Origin: Vibrio penaeicida
Lineage (GTDB): Bacteria; Pseudomonadota; Gammaproteobacteria; Enterobacterales; Vibrionaceae
Direction: 5' to 3'
NCBI RefSeq assembly: GCF_002933855.1
Contig: NZ_BFAQ01000009.1
Span: 1 to 64,000, forward strand
DNA: 64,000 nt
Made by a program: the position numbers and the translations under genes. Below the pieces are notes generated by a model. The model saw only the letters and a program-made list of their open reading frames with translations. It did no database searches and was not told where the DNA came from. Below, in pieces: positions 1 to 13,300 of the stretch. The stretch's first letter is position 1, and every line of letters begins with the position of its first letter.

Positions 1-3000
1 CCGTATCTTCTGTGATCTCCACGCCTGGCGCTTCTGGTGCTATCTCATCAATGTCACTGACATTGATAACGAATGTTTGGCTAGATTTGCTGCCGTCTTC
101 TGAGGTTGCAGTGATTTCAATAGTGTGAGAATCAGAGGTTTCGTGGTCGAGAGCGTCGTTTACGGTTACGACACCAGTTTCTGGGTCAATGACGAATAAG
201 CCGTCTGCATCCTCAGTAAGTGAGTAAGTTACTTTTTGACCGTCAGGATCAACAACAAGACCTGTAATATTGACTTCTGTTCCTATTGCCGCATTCTCAG
301 CAACTGTATTATCATTGGCATCTGAATCTGTCACCGCGCCTACATCATCATTAACCGCTTCAACAGTTACTTTCACAGTTGTAGGTTCGCTATCTAGCTT
401 TCCATCCGTGGTTGTATAGGTAATCGTGGCTTCGCCATTGAAGTTTTCGGCTGGGGTGAATACGATTTTCCCATCTACAATCTCAACTGTTCCTTGATTC
501 GCTGGAACTGATGCCTCTTTGATAGATAGAGGGTTGTCTTCTGCATCGGTATCGTTAGCCAATACATCTATGGTTACTGAATTGTCTTCTAGAGTTGTAG
601 CAGTATCTGCGGTAGCAACTGGGGCATCATTGGTGCCTTCAATTGTAATCTTGACTGTTGTTGGAGTACCGTCTTCGGTAAAGACATTGAAGGTGTGTGT
701 TACAGACTCCCCTTCATCTAGGTGATCGTATGCACTGCTTGATTTGAATTGCCACTCACCACTTTTATGAATGTACAACGTTCCGATATCACTTTCGATC
801 GTATCGGCTTTGAATGTGTTATCCGCACCGTCCACGTCTGTGTGCGTTAACGTGCCACTCGTTCTTATAATACCATCGGTTTCTGTTAATGTTTTAGTTG
901 CCGATGTCACTTCAGCAGCGTCATTTGTACCAGTAATCGTTACCGTAACATCAACAATAGTGGTTGCACCTTGAGAATCTTTTACTTCAATTTGATATGT
1001 CTCATTGTGCTTATAACCTTCCGGCAGCTTATCTGCGCCTTCAGTGTCTGTGATAACGAATGTATAGCTGCCGTCGGCACGCATTTCAAAATCACCCAGA
1101 CTTGTGTCTGGTTGAGAAAGAACAGTGAAAGTATGGCTGTCGTTTGCATCAGCATCGTTAACTGTCAGGCTTTTTACTGTTTTTGATGTATCACCTTCAA
1201 GTATCCAAATATGTGTTTGCAACTCCACGGAAGGAGCATCGTTAGTACCTTGGATATTAATATCGATGGTTGATTTCGTTCCATCTTCCGTTTCTACGAC
1301 AAACTGTTCTGTAACTTGATCATTCGCCCCAAGCTCATCCAAAGCAGTGTGAGATTCAAAATTCCAGCTACCGTCTGCTTGAAGCGTCAATACACCATAT
1401 GTGCCGCTAATAGTGGTCGCTTTAAATGTGTTGTCATTACCATCTGGATCAGTGCTTTCAAGTTGACCACTTGCAGTAAGTACAGAGTCAGACTCCGTCA
1501 AATTTGCTACATCGGCAGTCACATCAGCAGGATCATTGCTACCAATAACGGTAATGGTAAGTGAAGTCGTTGTATTACCATCTGCGTCATCTTCAACAGT
1601 AACTGGTACCGTGATAACAAGTTCTTGCCCTTCTTTCAGTTCATCATATTCGCTTGCGTCGAAGGTATATGTGCCATCTGAATTAAGTGTTAGTCCTTTC
1701 ACTACTTCGTTTGTTGTAAATACTAACGATTTGTCAGCAGGGAGATCGACATCCGACGCTTCAATTTGTCCACTAACCGTCGCATCTTCATTGACTGATG
1801 CTGTTTCTGCTGTTGCTGTTGGATCATCATTAACAGCCGCAACACCAACATTCACAGTTATCGTATCTGTACCACCATTACCGTCACTTACGATTACAGT
1901 AAAGCTGTCGTTACCATTGTAATTTTCGTTAGGTGTATAAGACCAATTTCCGTCAGCATCTACGGTTAGTATGCCGTTAGAAGGTTCTGTTCCTTTTGCA
2001 AAAGTTAACACGTCACCATCGGCATCTGTCGCCGTAAGTCTTCCACCAACTTGGGTGTCTTCATTCGTCGACACACTCAAAGAGTCACCAAGTGGGTTCC
2101 CATTTTCGTCCGCGATGACTGGGTTATCATTGATATTCTCACCAGTAACGGAGTCTGTTCCTTCCGCTGAAACATTACCTGATGTATCAGTAATGGTGGC
2201 ATTTACAGTAAGAGTTTCATTTTCACCTGGAGCTGGATATGAGACGGTAATAAACCCAACATCGATTTGTTCTTGGTTGATGATTAGATCGGGTTGCCCA
2301 GTGATTTTTAGCGTATCGCCGACTTTAATGCCTTCAGGAAGCGTAATTCTGACATCCACTGTCCCATCGTTTTCATCCGAGGTTAGGATTCCATCATCAT
2401 TCGCATCGTCCAATATTTGGACAACAGGTGCACCTGTCGGTGTGTTATCTTCAGTAACAACGCTATCACTGCCTTCAGCTGAGGTGTTACCTGCTTGGTC
2501 GGTCACCGTCGCCGTGATATTCAGTGATTCGCCATCTTCTGGGCGATCGTATTCAAAAGAAATCGCACCGTTATTGATCATTTCTTGGGTGATAATAGTG
2601 TCAGGTTGCCCCGTCACCGAAAGCACATCACCAACTTCTGCATCTGATGGGATACTAACCGTAACAGTGACTTGCCCTTCTAGTTCATCATCCGCGAGCA
2701 AACCGTCGTCGTTGAGATCATCTTCAATCGTTACAATAGGTGTAGATGGAGGCGTAGTATCAAGATCAAAGGTGATAGGCGAACTGGTTGAAGTTGAATC
2801 ACCATTTGGTTTAACAACTTCAGAGGTAACAGTGTAATCACCGTCTGTTGTCAAATCCGTTGCTGGAATAGTCACGACTATTGGAGAGAAACCATCCCAG
2901 TCATCAGGAACAGGAACTTCTATAAAGACAGAACCACCAGTAGGTCTTGATACTTCAAGGAAGATAGTATCTTCAATGGTTGTACCTGCAGGAACAGTTA

Positions 3001-3556
3001 CGAGAACATCAACACCATCTTGTGCTTCTTCTGCGTTAACTGAGTTAATAGCTTCTGGGATGGATAAAGTCGGCGCGCCTTCTGGACTAGGCTCTGTCGT
3101 AAGTAAAATTCGGTAGGATTCTAATAAAGTTAAACTTTGGGTTCGAGACAGCCCCTGGCTTTCTAGGCTGCCTGTATCAAAGGATGTTTGGGCAATAGAC
3201 TGAGCACCAACTCGTTCAATTTCTCCAGAAGTCGTTAAGCTCGAACCCGAAGCTGCAGTACCTGCAGCAGCTGCAAATTCATCCCCTAACTGGGTAGGGT
3301 CATCACCACCTTCTAACGCAGCAAAGATGTCTTGGATATCTTCATCAAGCTCCAACTCATTCAAGTTCTGATCATTATCAACAATACTTGCTTTTGCGGA
3401 ACCTTGTTCTTGCACATCATCTGCTGCAAAAACAACTTCTCCTGGAAGTAATGGTGTTCCTTTTGGAACCACTCGAATATTACCTTCTTGATCGATAACA
3501 ATTAATTGAGTGATACCTGCGATCGCTGATGACAAAAGAGATTGAATAGAATCCAT
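1..3556 (-). CDS. Giant retention-module adhesin (LapA-like), N-terminal part; truncated by window edge
   Basis: N-terminal ~1185 residues of a type I-secreted giant adhesin; the C-terminus lies beyond the left edge. The beginning is a retention module (residues ~1-130) that plugs the outer-membrane TolC-type channel and holds the protein on the cell. It carries a Gly-Asp-Asp-Pro-Thr helix signature and an AAAG di-alanine site near residues 96-99, the kind cut by LapG-type periplasmic proteases. Ig-like repeats of the DDxNxDG type follow, then cadherin/VCBS-like repeats each ending in G-T/S-N-D-A/D-P. The first 22 residues of the module align without gaps to the neighbouring adhesin only if one base is added near codon 6: as I read the bases, the ATG at 3556 and the long frame (open from a TTG at 3536) are out of register by one. 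Family assignment is secure; the exact start is not. Confidence 0.8.
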   Translation of the reverse strand, partial: MDSIQSLLSSAIAGITQLIVIDQEGNIRVVPKGTPLLPGEVVFAADDVQEQGSAKASIVDNDQNLNELELDEDIQDIFAALEGGDDPTQLGDEFAAAAGTAASGSSLTTSGEIERVGAQSIAQTSFDTGSLESQGLSRTQSLTLLESYRILLTTEPSPEGAPTLSIPEAINSVNAEEAQDGVDVLVTVPAGTTIEDTIFLEVSRPTGGSVFIEVPVPDDWDGFSPIVVTIPATDLTTDGDYTVTSEVVKPNGDSTSTSSPITFDLDTTPPSTPIVTIEDDLNDDGLLADDELEGQVTVTVSIPSDAEVGDVLSVTGQPDTIITQEMINNGAISFEYDRPEDGESLNITATVTDQAGNTSAEGSDSVVTEDNTPTGAPVVQILDDANDDGILTSDENDGTVDVRITLPEGIKVGDTLKITGQPDLIINQEQIDVGFITVSYPAPGENETLTVNATITDTSGNVSAEGTDSVTGENINDNPVIADENGNPLGDSLSVSTNEDTQVGGRLTATDADGDVLTFAKGTEPSNGILTVDADGNWSYTPNENYNGNDSFTVIVSDGNGGTDTITVNVGVAAVNDDPTATAETASVNEDATVSGQIEASDVDLPADKSLVFTTNEVVKGLTLNSDGTYTFDASEYDELKEGQELVITVPVTVEDDADGNTTTSLTITVIGSNDPADVTADVANLTESDSVLTASGQLESTDPDGNDNTFKATTISGTYGVLTLQADGSWNFESHTALDELGANDQVTEQFVVETEDGTKSTIDINIQGTNDAPSVELQTHIWILEGDTSKTVKSLTVNDADANDSHTFTVLSQPDTSLGDFEMRADGSYTFVITDTEGADKLPEGYKHNETYQIEVKDSQGATTIVDVTVTITGTNDAAEVTSATKTLTETDGIIRTSGTLTHTDVDGADNTFKADTIESDIGTLYIHKSGEWQFKSSSAYDHLDEGESVTHTFNVFTEDGTPTTVKITIEGTNDAPVATADTATTLEDNSVTIDVLANDTDAEDNPLSIKEASVPANQGTVEIVDGKIVFTPAENFNGEATITYTTTDGKLDSEPTTVKVTVEAVNDDVGAVTDSDANDNTVAENAAIGTEVNITGLVVDPDGQKVTYSLTEDADGLFVIDPETGVVTVNDALDHETSDSHTIEITATSEDGSKSSQTFVINVSDIDEIAPEAPGVEITEDT

Positions 3557-3916
3557 GCTAACCCCAAAGTTATTCGTTGCGCCTTTACAAGCCAGAAAGT
3601 ATGACGCATTAGATTTTTATTAGTTAATCTAATAATTTACCACCTATATGGAACTAACTCCACAAAACCCATTAGTTGATTCAATATCTCTTTGCAGTCC
3701 CTGCGTACTTTATGAGCCAGCTCTCAAAGTTGAGAGCCTTTAAATTACATTTCCAATCATTTTAAACAATTTGAAATTAAATCGATGATTAAACAACCAA
3801 ATTTGTACTGAAAGTTTATTTTTCTAAAAAATTAATTCCAACACTGACATTTTTAGAAAGAGCTATATTGACAAGTATCTCTCTAATGATCCGTTTTTGC
3901 TCTATTCTCGTATGAC

Positions 3917-3947
3917 TGAGAAAATAATTATTTATTATATTTTCTCA
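3917..3947. promoter_or_regulatory. Inverted repeat upstream of adhesin gene, possible operator
   Basis: TGAGAAAATA at 3917-3926 is mirrored perfectly by TATTTTCTCA at 3938-3947 with an 11-base spacer. Two further TTTCTCA half-sites lie upstream on the minus strand at 3961-3967 and 4077-4083. The position, about 360 bases before the adhesin start, suits an activator or repressor site; which regulator binds is unknown. Confidence 0.35.
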
Positions 3948-4286
3948 CAAAAGAGAGCATTTTCTCACTAATGACACGTTTTGTTTTTTCTTGCTTAAGA
4001 TCTACTTAAGATTTTCGATTCAATCTCATCCACTTGATTATAAATAGATTTTACTTCCCAATCAGAATCAATGCAGTTTCTCACAAATAAGTCAGTTTCT
4101 ATCTATGTCTTTCGGTCGAGCTATAATGTTCAAAGATTCGTTGTAAACGTAAAGTATTCTTATGTAGGAAACGAAACACCACTTTTATTCATCAATATGT
4201 AGTCAGACAAAGTACTAGATAAGTATTAAAAATACTAAAGAAGTATCTTATGTGTACAAATGCGTTTAATTGTTGAATTAGCAGAA

Positions 4287-4318
4287 ATAAAAAAGGGCTG
4301 GAGAATTCCAGCCCTTTG
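4287..4318 (-). terminator. Rho-independent terminator of the 4187-residue adhesin
   Basis: Stem AAAGGGCTGG (4292-4301) pairs with CCAGCCCTTT (4308-4317) around a 6-base loop; on the minus strand it is followed by a run of T. It lies just after the adhesin stop codon at 4339. Confidence 0.85.
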
Positions 4319-4338
4319 AAAATAGGAAATTTATTACA

Positions 4339-7300
4339 TTAGTCCCACTTAAAAGCGTTTTGATTCATAAGTTCATTCACTATTTCACTTGAGGTAGAAG
4401 TTAGTGATAAACCATAATCACCAGCATTTCCGATGACTACATCTATAGCCTGAGTCATTCCGGATTCAGGCGTTACAACTAGCTCCAGAGTCGAGCTATC
4501 ACTAGAAACAGATGCGGAAATATGACCAAGCAGTGAAGAAAGATCATTGCCATCTACTGAATCAGGCAAGATGTCCCTTAAGTCCATCTTATCTCCGATA
4601 CTGGTATCTGTAGATAAGGTGAAATCAGTAATCTGGTCGTGGCTTGAGGCGCTATCTGTTTCTCCTTTGTACCAGATAAACAAGTCGTTCCCACTGCCTC
4701 CAGTTAAAATATCGTTTCCACTACCGCCCACAAGAATATCTGAATCACTATCACCATCAAGAATGTCATCTCCAGATAAACCAAATAAGCTGTCAGATAA
4801 GATTCCACCACCGATCGTATTAGCGCTACTGTCACCTATATTATCGCTTACAACCAAGCTCCCGTTATCCAGCATACGTTCAATTTTTTCTTCAGAAGAT
4901 AAGCTATTTGGAGAGGCGTGGTCCAGTAACTCGCTCAATCCAACATTTTCTAATTCGATGGTTTGAATCACACCACTCACATCACTTATGGTAAGTACAC
5001 TGCTGCCAGAATTTTCTGAGAGAGCAATATTGGATGCTAACGTAGAAAGCCCTAGCAAGTTATCTGCTTCTACGATTGCGCTAATGTCCAACTGGTCATT
5101 GTTAGCATCGAACTCTCGAACTATGTCGTGCCCCGCTGGCGAACTTAATGAGCCAGGTTGCCATACAAAAGAATCTTGAGAAGCAACACCACTCCCTTTC
5201 GGATCACCATAAATAATTTCATCTTCATCGGTTGCGATAAGTATGTCATTACCCGTAGTAATAGAACCGCTGAACAACGCACCGTTAACCGTTACAGTCA
5301 CTGTTTCAGTAGAAATGCCACCATGTGAATCTTCAACTTCAATTGTGAAGGTTTCCGTTTTTGTCACGCCGCTAATAAGGTCAGATGCATTGGGTTTAGT
5401 TTCGTCAATAACGTAAGACCACATCCCAGACTGGTCGATACTAAGGTTTCCATATGTTCCGTTCGGATCGGATACAGACCAAAGTAGAGAAGTATTATTT
5501 GAGTCGGGATCTGACGCTGTAAGGCTTCCAGACGCTAACGCTGTAAACCCAAGTGTTGTTGTACCTGCAACATTAACAGCAGTTACCGTTGGTGCATCAT
5601 TTCTACCAGATACTGTAATAACGACGTTTTGGTTAGTTACACCGCCATTTCCATCAGATACTTGCACAGTAAAGGTTTCAGTATCTGTCTCACCTTCTCC
5701 TAATGCATCGCTGCCAAGCAACGCATTATTAACGGTGTACTCCCACTCACCTGAAGAGGCATTAAGTGTTATCTCACCGTATTGACCAGTAGCGCTACCA
5801 ACTAGCGACCAAGAGTGCGTATCCGTTAAATCTTTGTCTGATACGTTCAAGTCACCAGTGATAGTTGAAGCTGAATCTTGAGAAATTCCACCCGATACGT
5901 CACCGGTAATTGATGGTGTATCGTTACTTCCTTGTACATCGATTGTTACGGTTTTTGTTACCGTTTCAGTACCGTCAAAAACGCTGATCTGGAAGGTATC
6001 TTGTTCTGTCTGTCCAGCAGCCAAATTTTGTACGGCATCCGAACCATTTGCTAGCGTGTAGGTCCATACGCCATTAGCATCTACCGTAATAGAACCATAT
6101 GTGCCCGTATCACTACCACTCACACTCCAAGTATGTGTGTCGTTCACATCTACATCACTCACGTTCAGATCACCTGTCGCGCTTGACGTTCCGTCTTCGG
6201 ATGTACTGCCTGTCAGTGGACCACTCACGATTGGAGTATCGTTGGTTCCCTTAACTGTGATTGAAACAGTCTGCGTATCACTCTCGTTATGTTGATCAGA
6301 CACTTTAATCTGATACTCAATAACAATTTCTTCTCCTGCACCCAGCTCTTGAATGTCGGAATGACTATTGTCCAAATCAAATGTCCATTCTCCACTCTGG
6401 TCGATAGACATACTTCCGTATGGAAAATTGTCATTCAGCACCTCCCAGATATGGGAGTCAGGAGTATCTAAGACATCTGGGTCACCGGAGTTGAGCTGAC
6501 CTGTCACCGTAATTGCAGATTCTTCCTGAGCGGTTGCATCAGTGTCTGACGGAAGGTTACCCACAATAACTGGAGCATCATTTTCACCATTGATGGTGAT
6601 ATTGATGGTCATGGTATCAGTACCGCCGAATTTGTCGGTAACGGTCACAACCGCTGTATCTACAATTGAAGAGCCTTTTCCTAAGCTATTCACGGTTGTG
6701 TTGTTGCTGTCGACAACATACTCCCACACGCCTGTAGTAGGGTTAACTGTCATTGTCCCGTATGACGATGCCGTAGTTACACTGTAACTCGTAGTATCTG
6801 CTTCATCGACGTCTGCCGTTACCAAACTTCCAGATGCTGTAGTGATTGCCGTTTCCGCAACAACGCCGGTTGCGTCACCAGAAATGACAGGGTCGTCATT
6901 CGTCCCCGTAATAGTCACAGTCACAGTTTCACGAGTGGTCACGCCAAAGCTGTCGACCGCTGTTACCACGAAGGTTTCCGTTACAGATGAATCCGGCGAA
7001 AGCTTCTCGACATGAGGTTGCCCGTTATATAAGTTGTAAACCCAGTTTCCGGCAGCATCAATCTCGAATGTTCCGTACGTCCCTTGAAGCGCATTAGCCC
7101 CTTCTTTTGGTATAAAGGAAGCTGAATCATCAGAATTGGATTCCGTCGCATCCAATTTTCCTGAAGCTGGCGTGCTACTGTTTTCTTCTGCCATTCCAGA
7201 AACATCACCAGAAATTACCGGAGCGTCATTGGAACCTGTAACGGTAATTGTGATAGTTTCCGAAGACTCAAGCCCAAGCGCGTCTCGAACAATGACATCA

Positions 7301-10300
7301 AAAGTTTCTGTAAGCGTATCTGTTTGCCCTAAGTTTTGAACCGTCGCATTACTTTGATCTAGCTGATATTCATAACTTCCGGTAACAGAATTAAGAACCA
7401 GCTTCCCGTAAGATCCTTGCTCTTCATTCGCTGCTGTCTCATTCGGCAGTCGCCACTCATGTACATCACCAACGTCAGGGTCACCAGAATTAAGCGATCC
7501 AGCGACTTTACCGTCGTCATCAGTATTCGCAATACTACTAGTCAGTTCACCCGTTATGTTTGGTGAGTCATTAGTGCCTGTAATATCAATTTCAACTTGA
7601 AGCTTGATTGGATTACCACTTGCGTCAACAGTGGTCTTTCCATATTCATCGACGACAACGACTTCGAAGGTTTCGGTAAGTTTTGCACCTTCTTTTAGTT
7701 GATTGACAGCCGCGTTTGAACTGTTGAGGTTATAGCTCCAGTTCCCTGATGAATCAAGGGTTAATGTACCGTATTGACCTTCACCCGTTGGCAAGTGCCA
7801 TGTTCCTGTACCGAGCCCTGCTGGTACGGTAAGTGTTCCTGAATCCGTTTCCGTTGTTTCTTCAACAACTTGTGCCGTTTCTATAACTGGGTTGGTTACC
7901 TCAACGTGATCAGCGCTCCCCACTACATCAATCGTAATAGTTTGGGTATCTGAGTCGTTGGATTCTCCTGAAGAGTCCGTCACTTTTACAGTAAACGTCT
8001 CTTGAACAACTTGCCCAGGCTCCAATGCTTGAACCAACGGATCATTGTTATTTAAAATATAGTGCCATTTACCGGTTGCTGGATTGAGTTCCAACGTACC
8101 ATATGTGCCTTCAAGCTTGTTATCAGGTTCGGCAGTGCCGCCACTATTAATTAAACTCCAAGTATGCGAGTCCGCGACATCAGGATCACTGGCTATTAGC
8201 TGACCAGACTCAGAAGTAAGAGAGTCTTCGGTCACAGAGCCAGAGATATCTCCGACAATGTCTGGCTGATCGTTGTTTGGTGCACCACCATCTCCAACTG
8301 GCGGGAAGCCAGACCCTTGCACTTTAATAACAATCGGGAAAGGTGCTGACAAACCATCGTCTAGATCTTTCGCTTGGACATAAAATACGTCATCGGCAGT
8401 GGCGTTTGTTGCAGGCATTGTTTTTCCTGCATCTAAAGTGTAAATCCATTCACCAGTTGCAGAGTCGATACTTAAGGTTCCGTAGGTCCCATCGCCGTCT
8501 ACAACAGTCCATTCTTTAACATCGTCAAGAGAATCAACATCTGTGGCAACAACCATACCTTTTGCGGATTCAGACTTCGTTGCTGTGACTGTGCCATCAT
8601 CATCGCCGCTCACTACAGGCAAATCATTGGTTCCTTTGACGGTTATGGTGAGATCTTTACTCACAATCGCACCAAATTCGTCTTCAGCAAGTACGGTAAA
8701 TGTTTCTACATAAGTATCGTCCTGACGCAAGCCTTGAACTTGCGGAGAATCATTGTTGATCAAATACTCCCATTGACCATTTTCATCAACAGTCAGCGTA
8801 CCTAAATTACCCGTAAACGTAGCAGCAGCAAACTTAACTGTATCGACAGTATCCGTATCTGTCCCATCAGCAACATCAATATCGATTTCCTGTATATCAA
8901 GATTTCCGGTCAACGAGACACTCGTACCTGAACCACTATCTTCGGTATACGTTGCTGCAACATCACCGATAATTTCTGGCTCATTATTGGTTCCAGCAAT
9001 CGTAATAGTCAGCGTTTTCTCTACTTTTTCTCCCGCATCATCTTCGACAAATACCGTAAACGTCTCCGTCAAACTTGTGGTTGGTGAAAGCTGTTGAATG
9101 GCGGTTGAATTCGCATCATTTAGGGTGTAACTCCACTGACCTGTTGTTGGGTTTACAACAAGAACGCCGTATGTTCCTTCTCCAGCGTTAGGGGGACCTG
9201 ATATACCAAACTCTGCACCATCATCTTTATCCGGATCCCCCGATTGAAGCTGACCGGAAACAGCGGTTGCTCCATCTTCTGTGATCGTTTTAGACAACTG
9301 GCTACCTGAGAGTGTTGGTGCGTCATTGGTGCCTGTGATGGTTATCTCTACTTGAGATTCACTTTGTTGACCAAAGCTATCTGTCGCTCGCACTGTAAAC
9401 GTATCAGTTGCGGTGTCGCCTTCATCTAATTGGTTCACTGAATTAGATGAATCATTGAGAGTAAACGTCCATTGACCATTGCCATCAATAGAAAGAGAAC
9501 CATAGCTACCGGATGGGTCGACAACGATCCAGGTATGTGTATCACTCCCATCAGGATCGCCAGACTCTAATGTGCCTGTCGTGGTATTAGGGGTTGGTGG
9601 CGTGCCCGTACCTGCAAGCTCTTTTATGCTGCCAGTATCGTCGCCGATAATACTAGGATCTGTGTTGGTCCCCACCACATTGATGGTGATTTCTTGAGTG
9701 GTTTTTCCTAAATTACCGTCATCCACTTCAACAATGAATGTATCCTGAGCTATTTCACCCGCGTCTAATTTAAGCGTCGCGTCTTTGGTTGAATCGAGTT
9801 GGTATGTCCATTTTCCAGTATTCTCGTCAATGGCAAGCGTCCCGAATGTGCCCGCCGGAGCCAAGACTTTCCAAGTGTGTGTATCCGTTGTATCGATATC
9901 AAGTGCGGTAAGCTGCCCCTCCGCTTCTTGCTGACCAGTAGTCGCTTCAATCACTGTGCCCGATATTTTACCCGTTATCGTAGGATCATCATTATTACCC
10001 TGAACGGTAATAACAAGGTTCTTCTCTGTTTTCTCTCCATGACTATCCGTTACAGTCACCCGATAGGTATCCGTTAACGTTTCACCTACGGCAAGCGCCT
10101 GTACTCGGCTATTCGAATTTGTTAGCACGTAATCCCAATTACCATTGGGATTCATCGTCAATTCACCAAACAGCCCTTTAGGATTCAATACTGCAAACGT
10201 GTGAGTGTCATCGGCATCTGGGTCACCATCGAGTAATGTGCCCGATGTAGTCACTTGAGTATCTTCCGTTACTGTGCCTAACAAATCACCATCAAGAGCC

Positions 10301-13300
10301 GGAGCATCGTTCGTTCCTTTAATCGTCACCACTACTTTTTTAGTGGTTGAAGCTCCCTCACTATCAGTGACTTTCACCCAGTATTCTTCCCGAACAGTGT
10401 CACCTGCATCAAGATGGTCAGCTTTGTCATTATCGAGAGTGAATGTCCACCAACCATAAGCATTGACACTGAATGTACCTAAGCTACTAGGATGAGACTG
10501 AGTCACTTCCCAAGTATGAGTATCGTTTTGGTCCGCATCGCCAGGTTTTAATCTCTTTGATACAGATAGGGTTCCGTCTTCTGTTACCGTACCCACTCTT
10601 GAACCTGTCATACGTGGGATATCATTTGTACCCGTAACTTCAATGGTAATTTGTTTGGTATCTATTCCACCATTACCATCGTTCACGGTTACAGTGAAGA
10701 AATCATGTTCTTCCTGTCCTTCAAGCAGTCGCTGCACTCTTTTACTGCTGTTGTTTAGGGTATACGTCCAGTCTCCATTTGCATCAATAGAAATGGAGCC
10801 ATATTTACCCACGCCAGCATTACTCACCGTCCAAGTGTGAGTATCAATCACATCGGCATCCGCCACATCCAGTGAACCTGTTGTGGTTAGAGTAGTGTCT
10901 TCTTTTACGTCCCCAGACTGTGTACCTGAAATAAATGGCTGATCGTTGTCACCCGTTATGGTGATCACAACGTCTTGAGTAATGACGCCATTGTAGTCAT
11001 CGGTAATTTCAACGGTGAACGTGTGCGTGACTTCCTGACCTTCAGCCAAAGCTTGCGCAGCGGTGTTGTTTATATCGAATTCCCATTCACCGGTCGCAGC
11101 GTCAATTTTAAATGTGCCGTAGGTTTGAGTATCGCTACCGAGCAGTTTAAACTCTGTGCTATCAGGTACGTCAGGGTCTTGTATCGCTATCGTGCCTGTT
11201 GCTTTTTGAAGTGAAGAGTTATCTTCTTCGACATCACCACTTGTTCCACCGGTTACAGTCGGTAGATCGTTGCTACCAACCACTGAAACTTCGATGGTTT
11301 TAGAAACGGTTCCACCTTTCCCATCACTCAAAGTAACAGTGAAAGTTTCCGTTTCCTGCTGATTCTCATGCAGGCTGTTTGATTTCACAGCATCCAACAC
11401 ATACTGCCAGTTGCCGTTGTTGTCGATGGTTAGGTTCCCATATGTTCCCGTTCCACCACCACTAACCGTCCATGTGTGTACGTCAATGGTGTCAACATCT
11501 GTAAAACTGATGGCACCGGTAGCGGTCGTTTGAGTGTCTTCGGTGACTGTATCTGAAAACTTACCACCCGTTACTACAGGGGCATCATTGGTCCCCGTTA
11601 CGGTGACGGTCACTTCCTGAGTATCCGTTGCGCTTCCGTCGCTCACTTGAACAGTAAAGGTTTCCGTCACGGTTTGCCCTTCGGCAAGCGACTGTACGGC
11701 AGTTAGTGAATTGTTGATTTGATAGGTCCACTGACCTGTGCCTGAGTCTATCGAGAAACTGCCATAAGTCGGAGAGCCTGTAGTGACGTCTGTCCATGCC
11801 ATATCTTGGTTTGGATCGGTATCGTTGTCCGGGTCGGTTGCTATCAGAGTTCCTGTTGCAGTTGCACTTGCAGCTACATCCTCTTTAACGGTTCCAGAAA
11901 CGCCTGTTGTTCCATCAATCACCGGACCATCATTTGTACCTTCAATGACTACGGTAACAGTCGTAGGTGTTCCGTCTTCGGTTGTGACGTTGTAAGTTTC
12001 TTCTACTTTGTCGCCAACGTTTAATTCATCAAAGGCATTGCTAGCAACAAACGTCCAGACACCATTAGCATTAATTGAGAATGTACCTATGGTTCCATTA
12101 GTTGTGGACGCATTAAATCGATTGTCTGTGCCGTCGACATCCGTGCTGGTTAGAGTACCGCCAGTTGTGAGCGCTGCATCTGTCTCTTGTAACGTTTTGG
12201 TCGCGCTGTCTACAACGGCAGCATCGTTTGTCCCCGTTACTTTGATGGTAAGGGTGGTGGTTGCGGTTCCACCCGCTTCATCGGTCACGGTTACAGGCAC
12301 GACTATTTCAAGTACTTGCCCCGCAGGAAGATAGTCATAGCTAGAGGCATCGAACGTGTAGCTACCATCCGAATTAAAAGTTAGCCCTGTCGCAGTACTG
12401 GTGGTACCAAATGTCAGTGACTCCCCTGTAGGCAAATCGATATCAGTTGCCGTCATTTGACCACTGATTGAAGCGTCTTCCTGAACGTTGACCACTTTAG
12501 CTTCGGCAACAGGGTCATCATTTGTCCCGGTTATCGTAATGGTAAGAATACCCGTATTGCTAACGGCAGACTGTTCATCCGTCGCAGTGTAAGGAACTTG
12601 AATGACCAGAGTTTCGCCTTCCGACAGCGAATCATAGCTGGAAGCATCGAAGCTGTAAGAGCCATCTGAATTGAACGTCAGCCCAGTTGCAGTAGATGTT
12701 GTCGTGTAATTCAGAGAAGAGCCAGCAGGAAGATCGACATCTGTCGCCGTCACATTACCAGCAATGCCCGCATCTTCATCCACACCGACAGATGCGTTTT
12801 GAGCGACAGGCGCATCGTTTGTGCCCGTGATGGTAATGACGACTTCCTGGGTATCGGTTCCCATCCCGTCACTCACCTGAACAGTAAAGGTTTCAGTCAC
12901 CGACTGACCTTCAGACAAGGCTTGAACTGCTGGTAGCGTATTATCTATCTGGAACGTCCATTCGCCAGTTCCAGAATCGAGAACAAGATTGCCGTATTGA
13001 GATGGATTGGTTGTAATGTCAGACCAAGTGAGATCCGTATTTGGAGCCGTATCATTATCTGGGTCTGTCGCCACAAGTTGACCTGTCGCCACACTGCTGC
13101 CCATCGTATCTTCTGCAACACTACCTGTCACACTAATGGTCGAATCAATTACAGGGACATCATTCTGACCGACGATACCTACGGTGACGTCAACAATGGT
13201 TACACCACCATCTTCATCTGTGACTTTCACCTGATAGGTTTCGAACAGTTTTTGCCCCTCTTTCAGGTAGTCTGCTGCACCTGGAGTCAGCTCATAAGTC

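Larger units (their letters stand above)
3557..4338. other. AT-rich intergenic region between the two adhesin genes
   Basis: No gene is visible in these ~780 bases. They hold the terminator of the downstream adhesin at the right end and must hold the promoter and a long leader of the left adhesin. Three TTTCTCA motifs (3941-3947, 3961-3967 and 4077-4083) and one perfect inverted repeat stand out. I could not assign a -35/-10 pair with confidence. Confidence 0.6.

Noticed and set aside
519..2837. Long open frames on the plus strand opposite the left adhesin
   Set aside because: They are antisense shadows of a repetitive Thr/Ser/Asp-rich coding region; low-complexity products without start signals.
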